Shown: piece after piece, positions 48,741-60,500 of the stretch | How the letters are laid out: each line of letters begins with the position of its first letter | Position numbering within the stretch: position 1 is the stretch's first letter | Assembly (NCBI RefSeq): GCF_000003815.2 | Contig: NC_049986.1 | Location: forward strand, 17,516,046-17,580,045 | Direction: 5' to 3' | Origin: Branchiostoma floridae | Taxonomy: Eukaryota > Chordata > Leptocardii > Amphioxiformes > Branchiostomatidae | Length of the DNA stretch: 64,000 nt | The notes under the pieces: model-generated | Databases searched by the model: none | What the model was told of the DNA's origin: nothing | Seen by the model: only the letters and a program-made list of their open reading frames with translations | Made by a program: the position numbers and the translations under genes

Positions 48741-50674
48741 ATTTCGTCACCATGTGGACCACGTGAAGCCGAGAGAGGACTTCGCCCAGACGGGACAATG
48801 GGACTTCACCTACACAGATGAGGTGGGAGACAATATTGCGCACGTAATACACTGCTGTACATACGCAATCACTACTTCCCATCTCATTTCTTCTATGACC
48901 AATAACCATATATATTTGATGTGAGGTACAAGTATAAGAGATGACCATTTTAATGCACGTAGACCTAATGTACAAAGATCTGTTGTGTAGTGCTTCAATC
49001 ACGCCTATATATGCTTGCTGTTGCTGTTACTGTAAATTGTACTTGCCAACGCTCTTCCCTGTATATGTATGTGAATGCAGAATGGTAGAGAAAACAGCAT
49101 TGTGACATTGCCCTCTTTCACCGTCTATCAGGAAAAAGGCACCGCTACTACGGAGGTATTCGACGCCGTAATGGCGTGTATCGGGCACCATGTGTACCCA
49201 CACTACCCCAGGGGCAGCTTTGAAGGGATCGATGACTTCCAAGGCAAAACCCTTCACAGGTAGCGAGAGATAATTCATTTGTATCTTCTCAAGTGAGACG
49301 TTTGCTGTCTGTATGTTTCAGCTGATGATTAAGTTTCAATTGTGCTTTCACAGTCATGACTATAAGGACCACCATGGGTTTGAGAACAAGCGCGTTGTCG
49401 TCATCGGTATCGGGAACTCCGGTGGTGACGTCGCCGTGGAACTCAGTCGGCATGCAAAACAGGTAGATGGAACTGATTTGAAATGGTTTATGACAACTCC
49501 TTTGGCTGTTCATCGCTTCCAATTTTCTTCTTGAAATGTTCAAAACCAGCAGCCAGCAGAGTTGGTCAATACAGAGCATCTCTTCTGAGCCACTTTGAGG
49601 TATAGTACCTAAACGTTGTATGCAGGGGAATGCACGGTTAGTTAGTGAACGAAGTAATAAGGGAGCCGTTGATATCAAAATTGTTTGTGTGTTTCAAGGT
49701 TTACCTGAGCACCAGAAGAGGAACCTGGATCATCAACCGGGTGTCAGACCACGGTCTTCCCGTCGACATAGTCAAAGCCAGGCGCGCTAAGTCGGCTATC
49801 ATTGGCCGCCTGCCCGTGTCACTGGTGAGGAAACTGGCACACGACGAGCTCAACAAGCGCTTTGACCACGCCCTGTATGGCCTTCAACCGGAGCATCCCT
49901 TCTTTGGTCAGCATCCGATGGTAAATGACGACATGCCTAACAGGATCATCACGGGCTCACTCGTCATCAAGCCAAACATCAGGCGCTTCACCAAGACCGG
50001 CGTCGTCTTCGACAACGACACGGTTGAGGAGGACATCGACGCCGTCGTCTTTGCAACCGGGTACCGCTTCGACTTCCCCTTCATCGACAAGTCTGTCATG
50101 AAAGTGGAAAACAACCAGGTCACCCTGTACGAGTACGTTTTCCCTCCCAAGCTGGATCCCCCCACACTCAGCATCATTGGTCTCGTCCAGCCTGTTGGCG
50201 CGATCATGCCGATCTCCGAGATGCAGTCTCGCTGGGCCACCAGGGTCTTCAATGGGACCGCCAAGCTCCCCCCACAAGTCGTGATGTGCGACAACATCAG
50301 GCAGAAGGCTGTTGCCATGTCCAGGCGTTACTACCAGTCCCCCCCGGCACACCATCCAGGTGGACTACGTCCCCTACATGGACGAGATCGCCGAGCAGAT
50401 CGGAGTCAAGCCCAATTTCAAGAGCCTGATGCTCTCAGACCCCGGGCTCGCGATGAGGTGCTACTTCGGCCCGTGCACGCCGTACCAGTACCGCCTGATG
50501 GGGCCTGGGGCATGGAAGGGCGCAAAGGAGGCGATCGAGACGCAGTGGGACCGGATCACGCACCCGACCAAGACGCGTCCCGTCCCGGTAGCCAAGTCCG
50601 GTGGAATGCCGGGAATCCTCCAGCTTCTCATCCTGCTGGTCCTAGTCGTGGCCATACTTTTCAAGCTGTTTTAG
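48741..50674 (+). CDS. FMO-3 exons 2-5, with +1 frameshift in the last exon
   Basis: Exons 48741-48822, 49132-49259, 49354-49462 and 49699-50674 match the array structure. Joined to the exon at 32758 they would give 535 residues if the shift is ignored. [19 protein letters not shown] and FATGYRF are intact. ACIGHHVYP replaces the VCTGHHVYP or VCTGHHAYP of the paralogues. At 50339-50345 a run of seven C stands where the frame needs six. Upstream, YYQSPP is in one frame; downstream, [19 protein letters not shown] through [16 protein letters not shown] and the anchor are in the next. The otherwise clean frame suggests an assembly or homopolymer error or a recent null allele, not an old pseudogene. 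A second copy of the anchor-coding end lies at 50901-50969. Confidence 0.8.
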
Positions 50675-50684
50675 GCACGATCTA

Positions 50685-50872
50685 GACACAGTTTGTCCCG
50701 ATATCTGCGAGCGGATAGCTTGTCAGTGACAGATTTTTTAAGCGTCTAGACGGAACTACAGATATCGCCGTCAAGATGTCGGCAAAATTTCTCCCGAAAG
50801 GTCACGGGTGTCCCGCCCCCTACGGTCTAGATCCCTCCCAACATCCCAGCAGATGCCGGCAAAAACTGTGTC
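50685..50872. mobile_element. Small TIR element, GACACAGTTT ends
   Basis: GACACAGTTT at 50685 and AAACTGTGTC at 50863-50872 are inverted repeats, with TA on both sides (50683-50684 and 50873-50874). It begins 8 bp after the FMO-3 stop codon. Confidence 0.6.
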
Positions 50873-50900
50873 TATCGATTGGGCCTTCAACGAGCATACA

Positions 50901-50969
50901 ATGCCGGGAATCCTCCAGCTTCTCATCCTGCTGGTCCTAGTCGTGGCCATACTTTTCAAACTGTTTTAA
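50901..50969 (+). pseudogene. Duplicated FMO-3 C-terminal membrane-anchor segment
   Basis: This 69-bp block repeats the last 69 bp of the FMO-3 coding sequence (50606-50674), from ATGCCGGGAATCC through the anchor to a stop, with differences only near the end (AAA for AAG, TAA for TAG). It is flanked by GAGCATACA at 50892-50900 and 50972-50980, resembling an insertion with a target duplication. It is in frame with its own ATG but has no other FMO sequence. Confidence 0.8.
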
Positions 50970-53118
50970 ATGAGCATACAACTAGTCTATGTAACGCAAA
51001 CTTCGCTTTACGGGGCTAATGGACCCCCCCCCCACGCCGCGTAATGGACGGGCATAAGAAGCGCGAAGACGTCAGGCTAAGCATAGAACCTACCAACGAA
51101 AATTCCAACGCATCAAACAAATGCATACACTTTCAGTGCCTCGTGAGAATTGTTATTTAACAAAAAGTGTACATGTACCCACTGTGATCAAACACTTTTA
51201 ATTCAAGGTTTAGCAGTGTGTGTGAAATTTAAAGATATTGTAACCTTTTCTGTGGTTTGCTTTATCTAATTCAACTTCGTTACATCAGACCAGGACAGGG
51301 GAACAGAAAGTGTGTTCTCTTTCCTCCTTCCAGATTGAAATAAACTAAATAATGAAAACAATAAAGATGTACTGCAATGATACAAAAAGTAAATAAACAG
51401 TCGAGGAGTACGAAAGATAACAAGTTCAACTATGTAATCACGAAAGAGTTATGAAAAGTAAGTAATGAACAACAGTAATGATTATGATAACAATGATACA
51501 AATAATAATATAGCATGATACTGATGGTGATTGAATCACTTTTAATATGATGATAAAAGCAAACCGTTGTCCTTTCTTAATAAAATATTCAGAAGTAACG
51601 TTACGTGTCTATTCTCTTGGCAATATTGCATCGACAGAGTCCCATGTCTGTTTAGCATTTGCAAATTCCTGAAGAGAATGCTCAAGTATAACCATGCATT
51701 ACCAGTACCTATGAGGATGTATTCTCACATCTCCAAGTAGAAGTTAAACGTATTAACTTAAGAAATACACATCTTAACCAATAAGGCTGATTTTGAAAGA
51801 AAATGAGACTTTCGGTCATTCCCTGGTCACTCATTGGAAATGGGAGGGGGGTACAATAAACCGGGTCATAGTTCATACTGCGCATGCAGATCGATTGAAA
51901 TAATTGTATAATGTGTAAAAGGTGACGGCCCTGAGACATAAACAAAAAAAATCTGGGCATGTAATCTAAACAATGAACTATTTACAAGTGAGAGGCCCTC
52001 ACCCTTGACATATTACCCACAGTGCATCACTGTGCACCACTATGAGTTTGGAACATAAACCCTTATAAAGGGTGTACCACGGATACAATCACAACAGATC
52101 CATAACTCGCCGTTGCCGCTTAGGGTCATCTCATTCCGGGTCACTAATGATCACAGAACACGCACGCGAGCTAGACTACATGAATACAGAGACCACCGCC
52201 ATACCCGAGGTACGTATCAAATCTATGTACAGAAGTACGTAGTCTATAATATCTGTCTCTCGTCATGTTTCCGAGGAGGACAGGGGTTTTACTTTTCTAT
52301 TTAATTTGAATATCAATCACATTCAAATTGTGATCTAACTTGTAGACGTTCTAAATGCAACACATGTGACTTATATGTAAACACGTCAGAGGTTAACTTC
52401 ATTGTGTGTTTTTGAATATGAATATGAAGCAAATTCCGAGAATCATAATTTATCTAATGTGAAACCATCTCAAGCAACAGATTTTTCCACACAAGATCTG
52501 GTTGTATAGAATTAACAACAATGTTAAGTTACAAATGTCTACAAATGTCGCCTATGACGTCGCAACATGATAGATAAACACTAATTACAACTAGAAAGAC
52601 CGGTATTTGCTTATGAGCAAATTCAGAAATTTTCACTCCACCCTCCTCCTTATGCAAAATGGACTGTTTGTTCCAAAATTGAATTTGAAAAAAAACATCC
52701 CATGCGGGAATGGACACTTCATGTTGTACATTTAAGGTCTTGACCCGAAACTACAACCTACGTTTACACTAGTACTGTACTAAAATCACACTTGTATTTC
52801 TTGATTACAACACGCACAAAACATGCTAGTGATTAGGATTAGCGCTGTTTTTAATTCTTTTGTTTGTCTTTTCTGTAATGACACCAAAGAAAAGGCGACC
52901 GATTGTAGTTCATCATTAAAAGACAAAATACAAACTTGTATCTCATCAATGTGTAATTAGTTAGAGGTGTGACAAAGCCCGTAACTGACTTCTTTGATGT
53001 TCTAGCCTTGACCAATGACAGTGCTACAGACTCATCAGCTGACCAATCTTCTGTAAGGCTTCCACTCATCATTTTACATTGTTAGTTGAAAAAACTCTGC
53101 ACTGAAGTGCTCTGAGAA

Positions 53119-56100
53119 ATGGCGAAGCGAGTAGCGGTGATCGGTTCCGGTGCGAGCGGGCTGGCCGCCATCAAGTGCTGCCTGGACGAGGGGCTGCAGC
53201 CCGTCTGCTTCGAGAAGGGAACCGACATCGGCGGGCTCTGGAACTTCAAGGAAGAAGCCCTGCCCGGATTCGGTAGCGTTTTCCGTTCCACCGTAACCAT
53301 TAACAGTAAGGAGATGATATGCTTCAGCGACTTCCCCATCCCCAAGGAGTATCCCAACTTCATGCACCACTCCTGGGTCATCAAGTATTTCAGACTGTAC
53401 GCGGACAAGTTTGGGCTCATCAAACATATCAGGTGAGGTGTCACACACGACCCCGACGGAAACGGTAAAATGTACGACACAACCTCAGTGAAGGACCCGA
53501 AACGGCCCCGTGAGCCTGGCTGCGTTTGCCGGCGAATTCTTAATGGAACATCCGCCTGTGTTTTTATCCCACAATTGTGCCTAACTAAACTAAATATAGA
53601 GCTTTAAAATGTTGAGTTTTTACTAATCAGATTTGAATCTGTGAATCTGTAAGCGTATTCTGTATTGTACATTGAAAATCTGCTTTACAGCTTAGGAGTA
53701 CTCCTGCCGATGTCAGACATTGTATTCACCATGTAATCTCCTGCTGGTGTTGGCAGGTGCAAAGCAAACACGACATAATGACAAATGTTTATGCAAGGAG
53801 GTTTCTTTAACCTCCTTATTGGTTTATGTGTCTCACCTCCAGATTCCGGCACCGTGTGGACCGTGTAAAACCTACAGAGAACTTCGCAGAGACAGGACAG
53901 TGGGACATCACCTACACTGATGAGGTGCGCTTTTGGTATTAACATCAGGGAAAGGTGGTAATCTATTTGTTTGTAAACACTTTTTTAAGTGTATTTATCG
54001 TAAAATAGCTTATGAATAATTTTTGGAAAATGCCATTCATAATGCATTACATGCGCTTTTTCGCTTAAAAGGCGACATGATGACACAGCTGTAAACCTTT
54101 ATGATGCATATATTAGATACTGTCATTGCGTTCACAACGAAGGAAATTATGTATTTGTGTGTATCGATTCCTTTGGGTCGCAAATGACGTTTCACCGTAA
54201 AGAGATACATTCTTTGATGACGACACTAACATTAGCTTCGGGATTGATTGTATTGTCATCACGTATTGTCATTACATGTTGCAATGAAAATAAGATTAAT
54301 TTTGTTATGTGATTCCTTGTTCATCCGTGCAGTATTTTTACGTTTGTATTATGTGGCCACAAACTATTGACGTCTTTATGTTGAGTTTGATAAAGTTTAT
54401 TCAAACATACGACCCTTCCTAGAGCGGTAGCTGTTTTTTGCTTTGCAGGAGAAGAACGAGGCCACCACGGAAGTGTACGATGCCGTGATGGTGTGTACAG
54501 GGCACCACGTGTACCCACACTACCCCAGGGACACCTTCCCAGGCATTGATGACTTCCAGGGGAAGACTATACACAGGTACTCAAGACGATTTCCTTCTTC
54601 TAGCCCAACATCCCGTTTAATAAACAGTTACTATGCAACAGAGATCACAAGCAGGGCAAAGATTGGTCATTGTTCAAGCAACAAATGGAAAATTAATCTG
54701 ATCGAAAGCTTTTATAAAATAAACGAAACCTTTCCCTTTAAACATGTACTAGTACTAACCTTAGCTGCACCTTGTTTCTTACTAATTACGCCATGGCAGT
54801 ACTACTAGAAAATGAAGTACATTTCGTGTTTTGCATGTGTGGGCGATCGCAACCTTTCAAATTGGCAAACTTGGCCGAAAGCGTCCACACCCGAAAGGTA
54901 AATATTGTAAGATAAACTCAAAGTACTCCTCCATGTGTTTTTTAAGAGAACAGCAGGAATCTATCAGCCTAATGTTGCGTTACGTTTCCTCCACAAGTGT
55001 TGACTACAAAGACTTCAAGGGCTATGAGAACAAGCGAGTGATCGTCGTCGGGATCGGCAACTCCGGTGGAGATATCTCTGTGGAACTCAGCCGGCACACT
55101 GAGCAGGTATGACACATACGCTTTCTATGCTGTTTATAGAAAAGAATAAAGTAAAGCAACAGCACATGTTTATATGTTCTCTAAAAGCGTCTAACAATTT
55201 GTTAGACAAACAAACTAACAAACAAACAAATCAACAGCTTGTCTAACAAATGAAATAAATCAGAATCAGACGTTTGTTTCATAGAGGAACTGAAATTAAA
55301 TTACTTATGGATATTTCTATGGTCATTTCTGTTTGGAATTATACACGTAGTGCTTCAAAACACACACTGTAATTGTAGTTATTTTACTTTTTTTCTCCTG
55401 TGACAGCTCTTCCTAAGTGCCTAATTGCTTCCTAAGTCAGGACACCATGTACCTGGTCTATAAATTCGAGCCGATAACACTGAGGAAGCCACACGGCGAA
55501 ACATGTTTATTGTGCATTGGTTCGAATAATACGGGGAACATGCGGCCCCAGCGTCTTTTCTGAAGATGTGGCGTAAGTTTGGACGGTTGGCTTGATGTTA
55601 TCTTTCCCCACGAACTCTACGGATTGTAATTGAACTTGTATCATATTTTCTCCTGTAACAGCTCTTCCTAAGCACCAGGAGGGGAGGCTGGATCGTCACC
55701 CGGGCTGCGTCTCGTGGTACTCCCACTGACATCTGGGCCAACCGCCGCTGGGCCGACGCTCTGCCGTTATGGCTGAAGGAAAGGATCGCACAGTGGACAC
55801 TCAACCAGCGCTTTGACCACGCCGAGTACGGCCTTAAACCTAAACACGCCGTCTTTGGCCAATTCCCGACCGTTAACGACGATTTACCTAACCACATCAT
55901 GACAGGCTCCATCATCGTCAAGCCCAACATCAAGCGCTTCACCAAGACCGGAGTCGTCTTCGAGGACGACACGGTGGAAGATGACATCGACGCCGTCATA
56001 TTTGCCACTGGTTACCGCTTCAGTTTCCCCTTCGTCGACGAGTCTGTGCTAAAAGTGGAGAACAACCACGTCAACCTCTACAAGTACGCCTTCCCTCCCA

Positions 56101-56621
56101 AGCTGAATCCCCCCACACTCAGTATCATTGGTCTGATCCAGCCAGTGGGCGCGATTATGCCGATCTCCGAGATGCAGTCTCGCTGGGCCACCAGGGTCTT
56201 CAAAGGGACCGCCAAGCTCCCTTCTGAACGTGTGATGTCTGAGGACATCAACAAGAAGAAGCTGAACATCTCCAAACGGTACTACCAGTCTCCCCGACAG
56301 ACCGTCCAGGTAGACTACATCACGATGATGGACGACGTTGCTGTAGAGATCGGAGTCAAGCCTGATTTCAAGAGCCTCTTCTTCTCCGACCCCCGGCTGG
56401 CTCTACAGTGCTACTTCGGCCCGTGCACGCCGTACCAGTACCGCCTGATGGGGCCTGGGGCGTGGAAGGGCGCCAAGGAGGCGATCCAGACGCAGATGTA
56501 CCGCGTCAAGTACCCGACCAAGACGCGCGCCATCCCAGACCAAAGTGAAACAAGGATGATGGCGATTGTTATGGCTGTGATGGTGCTGATTCTGGGCGTC
56601 ACTGCGTTCATCATCGTTTGA
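53119..56621 (+). CDS. Flavin-containing monooxygenase, FMO-4 of the array
   Basis: Five exons (53119-53432, 53843-53924, 54449-54576, 54998-55106, 55662-56621) join in phase to 530 residues. [25 protein letters not shown] and FATGYRF are present. The C terminus is a hydrophobic anchor unlike that of FMO-1/2/3. It belongs to the second subclass: the last exon starts [10 protein letters not shown] and contains [15 protein letters not shown], where FMO-1/2/3 have VY(L/I)STR and a different segment. Exon 1 has local substitutions (FGSVFRSTVTINSKEMICF) not shared with the other loci. Intron 4 carries a 27-bp repeat of the exon 5 acceptor region. Confidence 0.93.
53794..53821. mobile_element. Ultra-short palindromic insertion, 28 bp
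   Basis: CAAGGAGGTT pairs with AACCTCCTT; the 3' end reads CCTTATTG. It is flanked by GTTTATG on both sides (53787-53793 and 53822-53828). It lies about 21 bp before FMO-4 exon 2, next to the acceptor tract. Confidence 0.7.
55391..55417 (+). repeat. Duplicated splice-acceptor segment in FMO-4 intron 4
   Basis: TTTTCTCCTGTGACAGCTCT.. repeats 55646-55672 (the true acceptor plus the first 11 bases of exon 5) with one difference. The copy has a usable AG but no continuing FMO frame, so it would act as a decoy acceptor. Confidence 0.6.
55464..55527 (+). ncRNA. Hammerhead-ribozyme-like remnant (tentative)
   Basis: ATTCGAGCC and GGTTCGAAT can pair (9 bp with one G-U) and enclose CTGAGGA, a GCC/GGC stem and GAAAC, the order of the hammerhead core (CUGANGA..GAAA). 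Seven extra bases before the core and a poor third stem argue against activity. It may be a remnant of a repeat carrying such a motif. Confidence 0.25.
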
Positions 56622-57554
56622 ACTCTTTTAAACCTTTTAGAATTTTAATGGACTGAAAGATGCGCAGTTGTCACTTCCCAATGTTACAACGAAATAGCAA
56701 GCTGTTTTCCATCATGTTTTGTGACTGTTGTCTCCTCATGATTTCAGACGATCATACTCTCACTTTTTTCATTAATCACTTTCCTGGCTTGATAAATGGG
56801 TGCCCCATGTAGCAATTCATAATTCAGCTTCCGGCAGAAGTAAGTAACACCTCTTGCACAACATTTTGTTACATGTACAAGGATGCAGAGAAACAGGGTT
56901 CTGAACATGCCTTCATTGGTTCAAACCATTGTAATGAATGAATGAATGTCACATAAAGTATGGCTCTGCCCAGCCCAATGCTTACATAGCAAAGAAATCA
57001 ACGTTCCAATGTGGAAAAATGCAATATGCTTTTAACAAAAATGTTGTAACGTAGAAATAGTATTTAGTCTGGTTGTCAACGTCCTCGGTGACTGGTACCC
57101 TCTAATTGATGAAATGATAAATGTCTTATTGTGACTGGCAATGGCCTTCACTTTTACTTACCAAAGAGGAAAGGAATAAAAGGAATGTAAAGAAAACGTT
57201 CCCGTCGTTATCATTAATCTACAGCTGTATCTTTTACGATGTTCATCATTATTTTTTACAGGTTTGCCAATCAATTTCGGTTAGCCTATATGTCTATTAA
57301 TAGTCATCAGGCCTCATAATCGTCAGATTCCTGACGCCAAAGTGTAGCTCATTGTTCATTCATATTTCGCGCCAAAGAGCAGAGCTGTGCCAAAGTTCGT
57401 GCTTTACTTTGGACCTTAAACAAAGCTGGCGGTTGTAAACAGCTGACATAGGCCTTTTCTCTCTGTAGTCCTTCTGCTGTGTGGAATTGTTCAACCAGCA
57501 TTTCATGTCTGTTGCTCAGCAGAACAAAATTAGTTTCTCTTACAAGCGTTAGAC
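56622..57554. other. Intergenic region FMO-4 / FMO-5
   Basis: No exon is supported. A candidate AATAAA for FMO-4 is at 57175-57180. The last 200 bp hold the promoter module shared with FMO-6. Confidence 0.5.
57365..57418 (+). promoter_or_regulatory. Conserved proximal promoter module of FMO-5
   Basis: TTTCGCGCC (57365-57373), CAAAGTTC (57391-57398) and ACTTTGGACCTTAA follow in the same order and with nearly the same spacing as upstream of FMO-6. CAAAGTTC lies 164 bp before the ATG. It resembles an HNF4-type nuclear-receptor site and TTTCGCGC an E2F-type site; binding is inference. Confidence 0.5.
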
Positions 57555-60500
57555 ATGACTAAGAAAGTGGCAGTGATCGGCGGGGGTGCGAGCGGGCTGG
57601 CGGCCATCAAGTCCTGCCTGGACGAGGGGCTGCAGCCCGTCTGCTTCGAGAAGGGAACCGACATCGGCGGACTCTGGAACTTCAAGGAAGAAGCCCTGCC
57701 CGGCTTTGCCAGCGTCTACCGCTCCACGGTCATCAACACCAGTAAGGAGATGATGTGTTACAGCGACTTTCCCATCCCAAAGGAGTATCCTAACTTCATG
57801 CCACACTCCTCCATCGTCAAGTATTTCAAGATGTACGCGCACAACTTTGACCTCATCAAACACATCAGGTGAGACAAACTGGTCTTATTCTGCTTATGTG
57901 GTAATGACCAATGATATCCCACTGCAAAACAATCCTCTGGTGAGGGCTCGTGTTGTCATGGTTGAATGTTACCATCTCGAGTGCTTCTATTGTATATGCC
58001 TAAAATTACACACTTGTTCTCATTTTAAAAAGTTCATATGCCCCTGTTTTCAATAGTTTGGTATCAAGTAGTGTCGGTACAGTTTTGCCAACCGTTGATC
58101 GTCTGTTGCTAGTCCAAATGTATAAAAGTTTTATATAGTGGTCTTAAAGTTTTATATAGTGGTCTTAAAGTTTTATATAGTGGTCTTAATCAATCTGTTT
58201 TAAATGTATGAGGGTATAAATGTCAGCTTTATAATTGCATGCCGCAATGCCGTACATCTTCAGATAAAGTTTGTCGTATGGTTGTATTGTGACTCTAGCT
58301 ACATTTCAGGGTCTGTAAGTAGGTCAACTGACCTTTGTCAGAAAATGGAGGCAAAAGTCACATTGGCCCGTGTTTTTCTCCAAATTGGCTACCCTAACCA
58401 ATAGTAGGTAAACTGTAACGTTGAAAGTTAATATTTTGCCATTGTGCAAATGGTCGTTTGGACACAAATCGGAATGCCCCAAGTGTAGCCTTCTTTTTAC
58501 ACGTACATCGCTACAGAAAAGCCAACAACAAGACGGCACCATCCATTCGTATGAAATCTGCATGTTACTGTCTTGATATCAGGGACGATTATTGCTCGAA
58601 TGTCGCTGGCTGAGGACAATTGAGACGATTTGCATCCAGTCAGCGTACGGAGCAACAGGACCATGTGTTTGAACAAGATCCTTGCCCGTGATACCAACGA
58701 GACGTGTTGTTTGAAAGGTCAAACCCTTGATATTGATGACGCAAGCTTATATGGGTAGAAACCTACACAATGACAAATACATCTTTACATGTAAAGCTAC
58801 TTGCCACCAAAAATCGAGGCCATAGCGTGTCCAGGACATGACCGTAGCATGTCCAGGACAAGATCTTAGTTCCATGATCACACACCAGGAGCCCATGTTC
58901 AACGGTGACCTTCGTCTTTACAGCTTTTACCCTAATACCAAATATCATCACAATCCGTTTAGAGTTGACTGAATTATATAGTATATCATTAAAACACAGA
59001 CAGACAGACATACGGACACACCAAAAAATTTCTTCCATTTTTCATGGAGATAATAAATAACACGTTGTTCCTGTTCTTTGCCAGATTCCGGCACCACGTT
59101 GATCACGTGAAACCGAGAGAGGACTTTTCAGAAACCGGACAGTGGGACATCACTTACACTGATGAGGTATGTTTGGACCTTACACGACCACATTAACCCA
59201 AATGTCTTTCAGGACTATCACACTTCGTAGGAAGGGGATGATGGAAAAGAGTGGAATACCAATGCTTATGACATGTATGCCATAACTATATAGACACACA
59301 CGGTATCTATTGCTACAGACTTGTCTCAAAACATTTTACTAACTATTTCATTTTGCCCACATTATTCGGCTGGTGTAGTATGTAACACGTGCTATGATGA
59401 TAATTGTCAATAGTTCTAACTGTCATGTGACTGTCAAGTCACAAATGAGGAACAAGACTACAGGACCTAAGTTGACCTGGAAGCTTCTTTTTAGGAGAAG
59501 AACGAGACTACCACAGAAGTGTTTGATGCAGTGATGGTGTGTACAGGACACCACGCGTACCCACACTACCCGAGGGACAGCTTTCCAGGGATTGATGACT
59601 TCCAAGGGGAAACAACCCACAGGTAGCTTTCAAAGACGATCAATGCTTCATATTCAAAGTGTAAGCCTATCGGTAAAAAAATTTGATAATGTCATTATCA
59701 AACGCTTTTTCAAAATCACTGTTCACATTTCAACATTGACTGTCTACGTAACGCACAGCTCTAATGGCAGAAACATTCAAAGTCTAATGAGCAAAGTCTA
59801 GAATAATGCTAGCAACGTCTAATGTAATTACGGTCTTGCCTAAGATATTTTTCTATCACAAAGATGCCAACAAAAATGGTTATCTACATAAGTTTGCAAA
59901 CTGCCACCAAACAAATAAGGCCAGCTTAAAGTTTTTTTCCCATATCACCGATATTCGCCGACATCGGGACGGCTTTACACACTCCGACAGGAGTATGATC
60001 TGATCCATCGTCGTGTCGTGATCCATCATGACAGATTTCGTTTCTAGCTCAGTTACTAGAATATTCATCAAGCAGTGACTACTGTTTAAAGGTAAACACA
60101 CGTAACTCCAAATTGTCGATGGCTATCAGTCCATCTTGCTCACGGAGTAACCCAGCTCTCGCGAGAGTTGCGAGAACTAGGTCGAGACTTGCGTGGAGCT
60201 GCCCCTCACCCCGCCTCCTTGCGGAGTGACTAATGAATCTCTTCAACGATATTCGTACGAAGTTTCTAGCTTAAGTCTGATTCAAATACTACATTTGTTA
60301 TGATCACTAAGATGCCTGATGCATAAGATGCCTGATTGGGCTGTGTCTGTAAGAAATGATCCATGGTAATTCTGTCTTGGTGCTCCTTCCTTCAGTCACG
60401 ACTACAAGGACTTCAAGGGCTACGAGAACAAGCGAGTCATCGTCATCGGGATCGGCAACTCCGGTGGAGATGTCTCCGTGGAACTCAGCCGCCACACTAA

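Larger units (their letters stand above)
50675..53118. other. Intergenic region FMO-3 / FMO-4
   Basis: After a MITE and a duplicated anchor segment, the remainder is AT-rich with no supported exon. A candidate AATAAA is at 51339-51344. CCAAT-type motifs lie shortly before the FMO-4 ATG (about 53013 and 53042). Confidence 0.5.

Noticed and set aside
58125..58187. CRISPR-like array of 21-bp repeats
   Set aside because: Repeats are directly adjacent with no spacers and lie in a eukaryotic intron.
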